Assembly: GCF_037975245.1 (NCBI RefSeq)
Contig: NC_092570.1
Span: forward strand, 3,878,001 to 3,942,000
Direction of reading: 5' to 3'
Origin: Apostichopus japonicus
Taxonomy: Eukaryota > Echinodermata > Holothuroidea > Aspidochirotida > Stichopodidae
Length of the DNA: 64,000 nucleotides
The notes under the pieces were generated by a model, which saw only the letters and a list, made by a program, of their open reading frames with translations, made no database searches and had not been told where the DNA came from. Both the position numbers and the translations under genes were made by a program. Shown in pieces: positions 15,301 to 29,300 of this stretch. The first letter of the stretch is position 1. Each line of letters begins with the position of its first letter.

Positions 15301-17318
15301 GGACGACTTAACATCTTACCCCCCCCCACCCCCCTTGTTGCCTCCACGCTCAGTACAAAATAAGTGGTTGCGTCCCTGTGAACCTGTATAATATCTGTCA
15401 CAGCATGCTGCCGGGGAACGCAGCAGGATAGGAGAATTTGACAGAAAACAGAGTAAGTTACGTGAACATTTTTTTTAAAGATTCATTACGTGCGCCCTCT
15501 AATAACCCAATGAATCCTTATCTCGAGCGAACACGCCCCGAGCCTAGCCGTTTTAGAAAAGAACAAAAAAATAGAATAATCGACCAAATCAATCAATTAA
15601 TTAACTTAGCAGGAACACTTCACATACTATCAAGAAAGACATCCATACATTAAAAAATCATGAATATTAATTTGGAATGGATGCCTTAAGTAGCACAATT
15701 TGTTTTGATATTTCATGAGAAACACTGTTTTCGATTTCGAACTATAATAGTATACAATAAACGTATAATGATAATAAGCAGTGTATGTATCACGCCAAGA
15801 ATTTAATTATGTTCCAAAATATAGAGGTGAAGTTAGAATCATTTTAACGGTATGGAATGTTGGACAAATTACATTCGTGCATTGTGGGTACACTTCTAAA
15901 CAGTAGAGCAGAGTGTTAAATTAGTCGGAATGTACCAGTGTATTTGAACAGTTTAATATACAGTAACCTGTGTTGTATTACTACAGCGATATCAATGTTG
16001 TCTCTAGATGCAACCAAGCTTAACTATAACGTATAACTACATTGTAGTACATTGCTACTGTTTAATTGTTCATGTCACACACTGGTATCATTACTTCATA
16101 ACTTCGCAGCTGAAATCGAGCCAGACGTATTGTCTTTCATAGTCTCAGGAAGACAATTTGCCTTTTGTCTTAAGATATTAATCGATTACAAAACCAAACA
16201 GAAAGAAAGTCAACAACACCTTTGGGATATAACACAGTCTCTTTGCTCTGTTAAGCTAGACCGAGCCTTATTTTGGATAAGAAATTGTACGCGAACACTC
16301 TTTTTGTCGCCTAATGTCACGGAGCTGTTATACTATAGAGAGCCCTGGGCTGACACATACTTTATCTATAACAGAGCATACAGTGTTATTCAAAGCCGTA
16401 AAATTTGGGGTTATTCGTAAATATGCGTGCATTTGGTTGTATACTTAATTGAGTAGCCTAATAAAGCAACAAGATTTCATGGTCCCGACGCATCTTGAGC
16501 AAACACGCATGCAGACTTCGTGTGAACGGAAGTAACATAGCATGAGTTTGATGCAGTGTATATATTTTAACCAAATTAGTTTGGGGATCATGTAAGGTAC
16601 ACATCTTATCCCAAGGTTGTAAGGGTGGGTATAAGTAAGGTTAATTTTTAAAGGATTTTATGGATTATGCGTCTTGTTTACACTTTTTTTTAAATATTTA
16701 TTTTATAAAGGGGCACAACGTTTTATGGTGATGTAGTATACCCCAGTGGTGTGACTTTTCTCGCCGCAGCTAAACAAAGGTCGTAAGATCTATACCACAC
16801 TGTGTGGTATTTCCCTTGTGACTCAGACTCTAAATTGACTGCATAAAATAGGAGAAGCCCTCAACACTCATTCTTTAAGATACAGTTGACATGAAACTGT
16901 GGGAATGGATCCCCAGTAGGTGGCATCTGTATCTATTTACGACTGTTCCTGCAGAACTGATTTGACACGTCAATAATTCATCGATGTAATCAGAAACCTG
17001 TCGTGAATATTGTTCAAAAAGAGGAACGATGTTGAAACTGACAAAAAAAGAGGACAATTTAGAAGAAACAAGATAAAATGCCTCATATATTATAAATCTT
17101 ATATATATAAAAATAAGTAATGAAATTTGAACACTGTCAGCGTAATTTTGATTCGTCAAATAAATGAAAATATGTCTAAAAATTTGTAGCCAGCCATAAG
17201 GCCGCAAAAATGTAAACTTTCTTGAACGTTTGTCAATATACTGCGGAATGCGAAATTTTGTTGTGACAAACTTCCAATTTCTTTGAACAATGTTGATAAT
17301 TTGTTCCATGCAATCAGG

Positions 17319-17399
<81 letters not shown>

Positions 17400-20300
17400 A
17401 ATATGAATATTCTTATTTTCCAAGAACAAAACATTGTGCACAAATGTCGAGAAATGATAATGAAACTTGCCAGAAAAGTGAAGTAGAAATCAGGTCTCTC
17501 TATGAGTGCGAAATAAATTATCCAAACAAAAGAGAAAGACAAGAGAATAAGAAAGAAAGGTATTAAACTTACACATTTTTACTAAATTTCGGATAATATT
17601 TTAAGGCTACAGTTAAGACACTAGTATAGAACGCAATTATGGATTTACCATTAGCTAGAGTAAAAGAGGCACACATTCACATCTCTCTATTATTCATGAG
17701 ACTATAAGCAATTTCTCAATTCAAATTCAAAACAAATTTCTCCAGAAGGCTTTTGAGAGGCCCAATAATTTTCTTAAAATCAGGGGAATAACAATTAATA
17801 GTAAACGGGGAATTTTCCCTTTTTGCTATTGCAACAAAACAAAGAAGACCGCTTTACCATCTGTCCTGTATAAAATGTCGCTGCTATAATGTTAATGTGA
17901 CTGCTGTTGTGAGTTATCCTGACAGAAACGGCCGATAAAATATATTAGGTTGTGAAGAAAAACTCAATATTAAATGAAATAATAAATATGATTTTGTATA
18001 GCGTAATATCCAGGTGGAATGCTGATCAGAAGCGCTGTAGGAGCAAGGTTCACAGTATACATTTCCATGTTCATGATTTTGACATAAATTCAAATGCTTT
18101 ATTCCCTTTAGTGAAGTAATCACCATGAAACTAAGAAATCGGGTGATTGGGCAGGAGGGAAACGCATCAATCGAGTTCTTTAAGCACGCAGGCATGTTTG
18201 GGTTGTATTGAAACGCTTAACGTAGCAGCGTCGACTGAATAAGTTTGGACAGAAAACTATAAGATTTTCCCAGTTAAACGCATAAACTGTATGAACTTCA
18301 GCAAATCAATAGAATGACTTTGACATTTAATTATGTTCTTGTCTTCACACTTTCCAGGTCAACTTTTCTGTCGTAAAAAGGAACTTTCGCTGCAGTAATA
18401 GTCAAAAGAACATTCAAGTCGAGGGGACGGTTCACGTCCGGGCGCTTCAAAATGACTTTTTCTTTACAAAATATCATATATAAGAAAAGTCTGAAAATTG
18501 CATATATAGTTCATATACCCACAAAACAAATGAGTGACGTAGAAGTGGTTACTTTGGCTGTGGAATGCTTGTAAAGCTGAAACGGCTGCTTAAGAAGTAG
18601 GCTGGTTATAAGCCCGTTGCAGCAATCGAGGTAATGATCTGATATGTAATCAATAAACATTTGTCTCTTTTCTTGTTCCATTTTAGGTGAATTTACTATC
18701 GTAACAATTCTGTTTAGTGACATCGTCTCATTTACAAATATCTGTGCTGAATGTCGTCCGATAGATATCGTCAACATGCTAAACGCCCTCTATGTAAGAT
18801 TCGACAAGCTGACGTCAGTGCATGACGTATACAAGGTATGTACATGTGGAGAACATAAAAAATGATAAATAAATATGATTCATTCTTTGGAATGCTTATG
18901 AGAGCGTTCACCTTTTCGTATGTAACAATATCAAACATGCCAATATGCTAAACGCCCTCTATGTAAGATTTGACAAGCTGCCGTCAGTGCATGACGTATA
19001 CAAGGTATGTACATGTGGACAACATGAAAATGATAAATAATATATGATCGATTCTTTGGAATACCTTTAAGAGCGTTCACCTTTCGTATGTAACAAAGTC
19101 AATATGTTAAACGCCCACTATTTAGTATTTGACAAGCTGACGTCAGTCCATGACGTTAATAAGATATGTACATGTGAAAAACCTTTAAAAAATGATAAAT
19201 AAATGATGATTCATCCTTTGGACGCCCCTATGAGAGGTAAATCTTTCCTCTGTTACAATACCAAACATGTCAATATGCTAAACGCCCTCTACATAAGATT
19301 TGACAAGCTGACGTCAGTCCATAACGTACACAAGGTATGTACATATGTGCAACATGAAGTGATGAATAAAATATGATTCATTTTTTGCAATACCCTATTA
19401 GAGCTTCCCCTTTCTTATGTAACAATATCAAGCAAGTATGATTTTATAACGAATTTAACAGTGATTATGTTGTGATTTGTAGCGTAAAACTAACATATAG
19501 GCCTATATGTCGTTCAACTTTCATTATCTATTTGCTTTCAGGTGGAGACGATCGGTGATGCTTACATGGTGGTTGGGGGATTGCCGATACCTGTACCGTC
19601 CCACGCGGATAGAATAGCTAATATGGCCCTGGGAATGACCGTGGCCTGTCAGGAGGTCATGTCACCTGTCACCAGAGAACCTATCAAGGTACAGTACGTC
19701 GCGTCTGTTTTGTCGTAGGAACCTTCAGCTCGTACGTTGATAAAAAACCGAACATTTACAGTAAAACAGCAAAGTCTAGGACTAAACGGGATTTGAACAA
19801 GGCCCTGCTCTCTATAGCAACTGCAGACTTAAGTTTGTAGCCATGTCTTTGTCGGGATGCCAGTCGGAACCCCATAGTACCACAGTACAATGTAGCCATG
19901 GATCACACCCTTATTTCATTTGATATGAGACCCAAAATGTAAGAGAAGGAAATTTAAAAAAAAAAAAAAAAAAATCCGGCTTTGTATGTATGTACAAGTA
20001 AATGAACAACAGATAAATTACCGGTAAATTATAAACAACTGAATTGTATGATATTAAGAACAAAATACGGATCTATAAAATATGGATTGCGCCACTATCA
20101 TCTGACTAAAATCCGAATTACGAAGTAAGTTAATTAAGGAACTAATCAATGTATTGTTAGCGCATAGCCTATAGTAAAATCTCTTGGCATGTAGACAATT
20201 AATTATATTTTCTTTCTCCGCGCGGATTCGCCTCAGGTGTTTTCTTATTTTTTTAGTTGGCAAATGCATTAATGAATCCCATATATACATTAATTATTTA

Positions 20301-23300
20301 CAGTTGTTTGCGATTGTTGTTCACAGATCTGTAACGTATCTTGTATCAATCTCGCAGTTAGAGGCTCTCTGGCAAATTTGAAGGCGCTATGCTTAATCTT
20401 TATCCATGTATAAAGATTTCCCAACCACGCAAATATAACTTATGAGTTATATTATCCTGAAGAATGAATGTCCTTACATATCCAGTTATGGTATAATGAA
20501 AGTATCCATTTCTAGAGCATTTCAAATGTTACATACTGAAATTCAATTCAATTTTTCAATTCAATACACTCAAAAAAATGAAGTGTTGAAAAGTAATCGA
20601 TAAGTGTTATATCAAACACTTCAGCCTAGCTCGTACAGGGACAACACCCTCCTTGCTAATTTTACACTTTCCGAGTGTTAAAAATCTAACACCTCGCTGG
20701 TGTTGAATTTATCAACACTTGAAGGTGTCATTGTCACACCCAGTCCCCTAAATTTAGCTCTTCAAAGGTGTTTATTACTCAGTTGATGGGAGAGCTGTAG
20801 TAACACCACATGTCTGGCTATTCTGACACTTTTTGCGTGTTGAATATAGCCAGCACCTTACTGATGTTCAGTTGACAATTGCAGGTGAAATTGCAAACCC
20901 CAAATCCCATAAATATAACACTTACACTAAAAAACGTGATACACAGGTTAAGTAAAATTAAACTTAATTTTCATGTGAAATAAGAACACTTAAACATTTC
21001 AGTAAAAATTACTTAACTGTTGGTTTGTACAGTTTTACATGTTTATTATGTAACGCAAATGCAACACTGTTATGTAAAATTTTGCCAGAGAAGTTTACAT
21101 AGCACCCATTTAGTAAATATTTTATACAGGTTTTAGGTTAATTATTACCTAGTAATTAGGTAAACAATATATGGATGCATGTTTGAATTGCTCACAGCAG
21201 AGAGGTACATTTAAGAGAGAGTAAAAAGCAAAGACAACACAAACAATTCAGAATGTGCGATTTTCAGCAATTAAACACCCTACTACCTTCCTATTCCAGA
21301 GGTCCATATATTATATCCCATTAAATGTAAAATAAACAATTTAGGCTGTAAAAGTACTGTCTTGTGGAATGAAGTCAACTTAAAAGTGCCAACATTTTCA
21401 ATTGCTACAGTTCAGTTACTTGGTCTTTAATGTTTGCGCATGCCTTTTGGTATTCCAGATTAAACACAAAGAAACAATTCTTCCCAAAGTCAATTTCAAA
21501 TATGCAACAACTTTAGAGAAATTCTGATCCATGGGATGAGAAAACATGGAGTGCTGTGTATGATGACTGCTACACTACAGTGACTACGTATTTGTTGTTG
21601 GCAAATGCCTTTTGGTATTCCAGATTAAACACAAGAAACAACTCTTCCCAAAGTCAATTTGAAATAGGCAACAACTTTAGATATATATACTGATCCGTGG
21701 GATGAGAAAACGTAGAGTGCTGTCTCTGATGACTGCTACACTGCAGTTACTTTGTCTTTGTTGTTGGCTCGTGCCCTTGGTATTCCAAATTAAACACAAA
21801 GAAACAACTCTTCCCAAAGACAATTCCAAATAAGCAACAACTTTACATACATTCTGATCCTTGAGATGAGGAAACGTGGAGTGCTGTCTATGACAACTGC
21901 TAAACTGCAGTTACTTTGTCGTTTTTGTTGGCACGGTAAGCATAAAAATCTCGAATCTGGTTGCACTTCACACCACCAGGCAACTGGTAGACAACTTTTT
22001 GGAAAAATTCCCAGGCACCGAAACTTGCAATTTGGTATATTTCAGATTTAACGCGTAGAATCATTTGAAGCAACATCAATGGCTTCATAAATGTCCTCTG
22101 GGGTAGGGCATGTCTCTCGATGATCACAAATGACTGCTGAGGATGTATTTTGCTTCCTCCAAGAAGTAACACATATTGCTGAGGTCTTTCTGAAATATTT
22201 TGCAAATAGAATTCCAAGTTGATACTACCTAAGTAACAAAGAAAAGAAAAGAAAATTCCCATCATAATGAAGTTGTGTTAAAACATTCTTGGAGCATAAG
22301 CAATTATTTACATGTACCCCTCACAAAACATTGACATTCCTAAAGAAAATGCACACAATTTAATCAGTTGTGGTTGTCTTCTTCAAGCACGTTTGAAACT
22401 AGAAAGCCAGATGGCCTATAGTGATTCCTTGTCAAACAGGAACTTGCATTAAACTTTCATCAGACAAGTTGCCTATAGGCAACTTTTACAACCAATGCAC
22501 CATGTTAACAATGCTTCAAACAGTGCTCACTCCCATTGTATGCAATTGTGTAGATGGCTATGAACTATAACAGCTAGATCACTTCCATAATATCGCTAAA
22601 TTATAGTTGGGCCTAGGTCTTAAAGTATCACCGATCCACATCAGCTTCGGCCTACTTGCTACAACTTACAAGCTAAAATGGCAATTAGTGGTAATTATAT
22701 ATTGCATTACATGAATATATGTTTATCCCTTATTAAACATAGTACCAGCGTAACTATAGGCCCATGCCCGATGCTATTAAAAATGCATTGCCTTGAAATA
22801 GCTTAAGTATATATCCTACTAGTACTACTACTACTTTAAAAAGTGACTCGCAGGGTATACGAAGTTACGGTTAACGCCCAAAGGAATAGAATGCACTAGG
22901 TTACATAAAAGGCCTAGATCAAAGTCCTCCGCCCGTCCGTAGGCAATTCCGTTTAATTTTACTTGTATGTAGGTTACACAGATTCGTTGACAATTATCAG
23001 TTGACTATGACAAATAGCACCTAGCCTATTATATTAACTTATCGTATGACTTTAACGTTAGGTCTACGTAACGCAAGCGATTCGAATGCATTCGTCTTCC
23101 CAACTTAGTCGTGGGTCTCTAAGCATATCTCGTTCTTTTCACGTTCACTTACATAATATCATAACATACCTCCGAATTTTTCAATCAATTCTTCCAGGTC
23201 CCAGTCTCCTATAACGTCATTTTCCATGCCATTGTAGCTCGTTATCGCACACTGAGTACGTTACGTTATGTGGCTTGCATGTATATATGGCCGTGGTTAC

Positions 23301-26300
23301 TATAGTACATTTAGTAACGATAAATGTTGTCAGTGGTTTAAACACTTAACTTGCACTAAGAATCCAGCTGATGGGAGGTTTGACCAATCGGAATGCTCGA
23401 ACTGAAAGTACACTTTCTGCAGGTGTAAAAAATACACGCTACATGAATTATGTTACCCTACTCAGGGTCAGAGTAACCCTTCAGGTGTAGGGTGAACGGT
23501 TACACCTGGAAAGTGTTCAAATTCAACACTCCATTTTTTTGCGTGTATCAAGTCATATTTATTGTATCATAAGTGTACAAACAGTCAATAGAGGCGCCTG
23601 GTATACACAAATAACTTAGTACAAATGATGGACACTAGAAAAAAAACAAAGGTTGTTTCTCAATCTAGTGATCATATGCACAACATTAAATCGGAAGAAA
23701 AAGTCTATAAAAAAAATTAAGCCCAAAAAAAAAGAAATTCTTTAGAAAATAAAGAAATATAAAGAATACTGCTCAGCAAAGTGTCTATAACTAGGTAGGA
23801 TTTCATATTATTTTGGAATACCCGAGAGTACTAGCTGATCGAAGATATAAGGCGACATTATGCCAAATTTAATAGCAATAGTTGGTAATTAATAATTAAC
23901 CATGAATAGTTTTACGATGTGTTACTGAGAAGCTGCGGGCATTGTTGCGAGTTCTCTTACAGAGATACTCGGATTAATTTAGCGGATCGATAACACGAGA
24001 TAAACGAAGGAAGCAGATTATTACGATAACTGAAATACATTACGACTTAAGGAATATAAATGTAAGAAGATCATTCTATGTGTATCTTTGTCTTTTATTT
24101 AATGCATGTTTATATGTTGTTTGGTTTCTTTCGTCTCCAAAATATGTTGGAGAAAACTTTAATATCTGTTCAAATAAAAAATACACGTTCATTACCATGC
24201 AATCAAACCACTTCAGGAACTATTCAATGGATGGTTGCGTTTAAGAGATATATGAAGAAACGCAGTATGACTACAATATAACGGCGGTCAATTTCTGCAA
24301 GAGGATCTAAAACAGAATATAAAAGATGGCGCTATTCATATATGTCAACATAGTAAGATTACCACAAGCCCGAAATGTTGTGTTCCACCCCATCACATAT
24401 TGTTATGGAATAATCATTAACATATTAGTCAGAAATACCAATTGAAAGGAAATTTGAGAATGATGTAACTTTCTTGAAATTCGATCCTGCTTGGTCGACT
24501 TTTGTCCTTGATTAATGTTAATATACTCTATATTTCCTTTTATTAATAAAAAGGTTCGTTTCGGAATTTCGTTCTTAATCATGCATTGAAACTCGAGTCA
24601 GAAGCCTTTCAAAGTGTAAATGCGATCACGAGATACAGAAACCTTCTTAACTCAGTAACATTACACAGTGTTTGTGTCCCATACAAAGACCTTAACGTAT
24701 GGGACAAATAATTAACAGCATATCATGAGAAAGATACTTTAGCTAAACAAAACAAATTTATATTCCAATTTTTTAGATTCGTGTTGGGATACATTCAGGG
24801 CCAGTGGTAGCCGGTGTTGTTGGGAGGAAGATGCCGAGGTATTGTCTCTTTGGTGACACAGTTAATACTGCTTCCAGAATGGAGAGTCATGGACTACCGG
24901 GCAAAATACACATCAGTTCTGCTTCATGTCAGTAAGTATACCAGTTTTTTTTTCTTTACTGTTTTATTCATAAACAACAGAATTGACACGTTGGTAGTAT
25001 GAATGTGTGTATTTATGTATGTATTTTAGATCCTCCTGCAAGCAGGAACTCGCGACAAGCCTCATTGGCTTATCAAAGCCGCAAGCTGACCGAAGTCTGT
25101 CTCTTAGGATTCATATTTAACGTCCACAGGCATATTATGAATTGTCAATTTTCAACAAGTCTGTAACTTAACGACATACATTAATCTTGGAATGACTCGA
25201 ATTTGGAACCTTGTGATTGGAAGGCACCGGCTTTAACCACTGAGCTAAAACTCCTTCTACAGTTATTATACCAAAAGATATAAATAATTATTTGCCAAAT
25301 CTGCGGAGATGCTAAGAAAATGTCAAGTTTGTGATTTTGACTGTGACGTCACCAAATTTTATGGATCCAATTGCATACCACAATTGTTAGATTTTTTAAT
25401 TTTTTTTTTACATTTGTAGGTCGAAAGCACATCCTCATAGCATTTTGTGTTATGTTTTTTTTTTGTAAATTTGGAGATATTTTGTAAATATCTTTGACAA
25501 CAGCAGAGTGAATGATGGCAATAAATTTGCTTTTTCCCTTTTTAATTTCTTTATCATTTTCCAATGAATTTTTCGCAGAGGAAATTAATATTTTTTGAGA
25601 GAGTTTAGATGAAGAATTTTAGCTATAGACTGAGAACATTGAGAGCTAAACAAACATTCCAAATTTATCAGATTTTAAGGGAAAACCCAACAAGAAGATG
25701 CTAACAGAATATTTGTCATAAAGTTTTTCAATCTTTAATTTTTTTTAAAGAATATCATGAGTAGTGTACTATCTATTAACAAAACAAAAATTCAATTTTG
25801 TAGATGCTTGATAGAAGAAAACTTTGAAATCTCTGAAAGAGGTGAAATTCTGGTGAAAGGAAAGGGTACAATGAAGACATATTTCGTGAATGAGAACAAA
25901 AATGCGTCGATGGAGGAGATTATGGGAAAGAAGAGAAAGGCATCAACACCAGAGAAGAAGGACTCCGTCAAACTGGAAACAGATTCATTGATTAAATTCG
26001 GAACTGGTAAAGAATAGTCATTTTTATACCGATATGAATATATATATATTATGTCTAATAGAATATTATGTAACAGAAACGTTTGAAATAGTTTAGCCGA
26101 TGACTAATTTTATGTCTTTATATGGGATGCAATTTAAAAATGATATTAGCTCATTTAAATCTCTTAGAGGAACCCTGGTGAATTTTCACAGATTCACGGC
26201 GTCCTTGGGAAGTTTTATTCGTCAGATTCCTACACAAGTATATAAAGAACAACTTATAAAACTATAGTTTAAACACGATCTATAATTAAAGATATCTAGA

Positions 26301-29300
26301 CAAGCTATGTGCTCTTCTCGGCAAGCTCGTAGGCGGAGCTTGAATGAAAAGGTTTTGCTTTCACTTTCTTTGGAGAAACTCATTCAATAATAGTAACAAA
26401 TTTTTTTATGTGTACGTGTGCGTGCGTGTTTATGTATGAATGCGTGTGCGCATGCATGTGCGCGTGCGTGTGCGTGTGTGTTTTAGGTGATTGTCAAAGA
26501 TGACATGGTTAATAATTTCCCATAATTCTAGACGCCCTCTAGTTATAAGATCTTAATGGTTGCTCGAATCGGCTCTCACAATTATTATGTTGTAACGTAG
26601 TCGGCCGTATATTGTGATATTATATTCGATCGTGATGTTATATGACAATGACAATGAAAATGAAAATCACAATCACAAAAATGACAATGACAAGGCGATA
26701 GCTAAAATGATAATGATAACGAGGACGGGGACGTTGACGACTTCGACCATGCGTATTACGACGTCGATTACGATAATTATGAGGGGAGAACGATGCCGAG
26801 GACGTCGACGACGACGGCGACCATGAATATTACGACGTCGATTACGAAGATTATGATTGCAATGACGATGACAACGCTGGTGGTATCAACTATCCTGTAA
26901 TCAATTCTATGTTATTCTGCGTTATTTCTTACACAGATCCATACAGTCATAACACAGAAGCAATACCAATGGTGTATAATGATGAAGACCGAATGGCTGA
27001 ATTTATGAAAACTCCCCAAAGAAAATTAACGCCAGCACCGTCAGATTCAAGTGAGTATTTATCAAGTGCGCCACCATTTTTTCGCACCGCCAACGATGCA
27101 AGTACTTTACAATTTTTTTTTTTTTTTTTAATATAAATATCTTTTTATCTAAGTTTGAAACAGGAAGGCATTGAAAGTAGAACACCGGCTATGGCCTAGC
27201 TTCTCATGCTTTCCATTCACAGATCGCGTTAATTAGTGACAATAAACAAAAATTTGCTTACAGCCGTACAGAAATATGGAATACCATTAACCCCAAAAAA
27301 GTTGCGGCGGAGGTCAGGAAAAGACCTGGTTTTCCTTGCAAGAGATTGCACTCTGATGCTCGTTCTTGCTGCACTAACAGCGTGTTATACGGCGGCAAAA
27401 ATGTTGACGGACACTTTGTCCGTGGACTCTCTGCGAACTCTCTTTGCCCGTATACGGGATCCAGACTCCTCCGGGGTTCACGGACTTAGGTCGAGAAAGG
27501 CCGCACTACAGTAATACATACAGTATTACATTGAATACATATTTTGATCGAATGAAAAAGACGGGACAAACAGCACAACGATCTGATGAAAGTAACGCTA
27601 CTAAAAAAAAAAAATAGTAGAAACCGACCTAAGGCAACAAGATTCGATACATTTACTGGAAGTTGATTTTTCTTCCAATTATGAAAAACGAAAGAAAAAA
27701 TGTATATGTCATTTCAAGGGTTGGTATATGAGTCGTGGTACAAAAAGAAAATAATTAAAGAAATTAAATCTTTTCGAGTGGCCTCGAGTGGCCTCGAGTG
27801 GCCTCGTCCTGGATAACCCAAGATATGATTACAGATATAAAGTTAATAACCTGATATACCATTTGCTTCGTTGCGTTCTGGTCGTACCAGTTTCATCAAG
27901 CAAATCGGGGGAAAGGAACTCCTTGAATTAATTTAATGTTTTCAATAGCAATTAATTCATATAAATAAAAAAATCTAGATTTTTTATACGGTTGTTACCT
28001 ACAATGGATATCTAAATGTAGGTCCAAGTTGCAGATTGCATTACATCATATGCTTGGGTTCATTACAGTGGAATATATTAATGAAGCGACAAAAACTAAA
28101 ACAACGCCAGTGTGATTATAATTGTATAGGGGCGGTAACAGAGTTGGAGGGTGGACGGGAGGGGTGAGGAAGGACGCGAAATATGCAGCAAAACTATACA
28201 AAAAGGAATTAAATTTCTTGAATACGACATAAGTCATAGACAGTTATTTTTCGGATCTACAACGGTGAAAGGTGTATATATTAATATAATTATACATGTA
28301 CATATGCATATGATTATACATATACATATACACATACATAACCATATACGTATGCATATGCGTATGTTTATGCACATACACACACACATAATCATATACG
28401 TATGCATACACGTATGCATATGCGTATACATATCCATATATGTGTATTTAATACATATGAAGGTTTGAAATATTGCGTATTACAACCCAAAACGTCATGT
28501 TTATTCCAACTAGAATCAAGTTTCTTCCTTGTGTCCGTTGTGATATAAATTTCCTTCTACCAGGCTTATACAATGAATAAATTATTATAAAGTATCCTCC
28601 CCACCCCCCCCCCCCCCCTCCGGATCACAGTTTTCAGCATAGACCTATATAGCAAGTACCATTGTATAATACCCCCCCCCCCCCCCAATGTCGATTTCTT
28701 ATAATTCAATACGTCTTTCTCAGTGGTAAATAACTTTCATTCAGATATCCCAGTGATACCACTTCAGTCGATCTCAGTCTTGCTGGCTGATCAATTTAAC
28801 CTCATCTATAGCTTATTCAGAATCATTAGAAAAAAAATAATGCACATTTTAATTGTACTGAGGTACCAAGTAACATATTTTACCCTCTCGAGGCAATAAA
28901 AATGCAATATTATTACCCTTGATTGACGCTTAGCCGTTCAATCTTGTGTGGCACTTCATTTAGGAACGCTTTTATTCCTCTGAACATTTGGTCACAGATG
29001 GGGTACCAAATGTGACGGAAATAAATTGAAAGGGGAAAAAACAATAATGCAGTCATCAGGCCCGAACTCTCCTCCATAATTGGAAACTTTCCGCTTCATG
29101 TAAAATTCCCCCTAACTCCTCTTAAGCTAAGCTCATTCGTTTATTTATTTATTTGTTTGCCACAAAAGTACAAAGTGGAGGAAGTCTTCCATAAAGCTTA
29201 AAAGCTTAACAATGTGGAAGACTCCCTGAAGAAAGAAAAGAAAAGAAAAGAAAAACAAAACAAAATATACATATGTGTATGAATACATATATAGATATAA

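Larger units (their letters stand above)
10381..18686 (+). other. Large cyclase intron (8.3 kb), repeat-rich
   Basis: Contains TA/CATA simple repeats (10701-10790, 13966-14020), GAGTAC-rich stretches (11900-12063, 13297-13400), a G-quadruplex-type run (12169-12205), a hAT-like MITE (14306-14525), C-runs near 15045-15058 and 15320-15335, and a (TA)n array at 17320-17400. A 122-codon ORF at 16052-16420 has no recognisable similarity. No further cyclase exon is required: the phases of the flanking exons match directly. Confidence 0.75.
20565..23547. mobile_element. DNA transposon with terminal inverted repeats, 3 kb, decayed
   Basis: The left end TACACTCAAAAAAATGAAGT and the inverse of the right end TACACGCAAAAAAATGGAGT match with two differences, and the match continues through GTTGAA. 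TCAA flanks both ends (20561-20564; 23548-23551), a candidate 4-bp target duplication. Subterminal zones are rich in GTGTT and AACAC. Inside are about three tandem units of 165-180 bp (21410-21935) and a minus-strand ORF (21900-22265). No intact transposase was seen, so it is probably non-autonomous or degraded. The superfamily is not determined; a 4-bp TCAA site is compatible with TTAA-type (Kolobok or piggyBac-like) elements. Confidence 0.75.
19689..24776 (+). other. Cyclase intron carrying a 3-kb transposon
   Basis: About 0.9 kb of plain AT-rich sequence with an A-run (19957-19975), then a TIR element (20565-23547), then about 1.2 kb with no recognised feature before the next acceptor at 24776. 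Confidence 0.75.

Noticed and set aside
16052-16420. 122-codon ORF in the cyclase intron
   Set aside because: No family resemblance, no splice sites in phase with the cyclase, composition like background.
18511-18777. Minus-strand ORF over the cyclase exon
   Set aside because: Antisense shadow of the true + strand exon 18687-18835.
26614-26826. Asp/Asn-rich peptide as an extra cyclase exon
   Set aside because: The flanking exons join directly in phase, and this frame has no suitable acceptor and changes frame part way.
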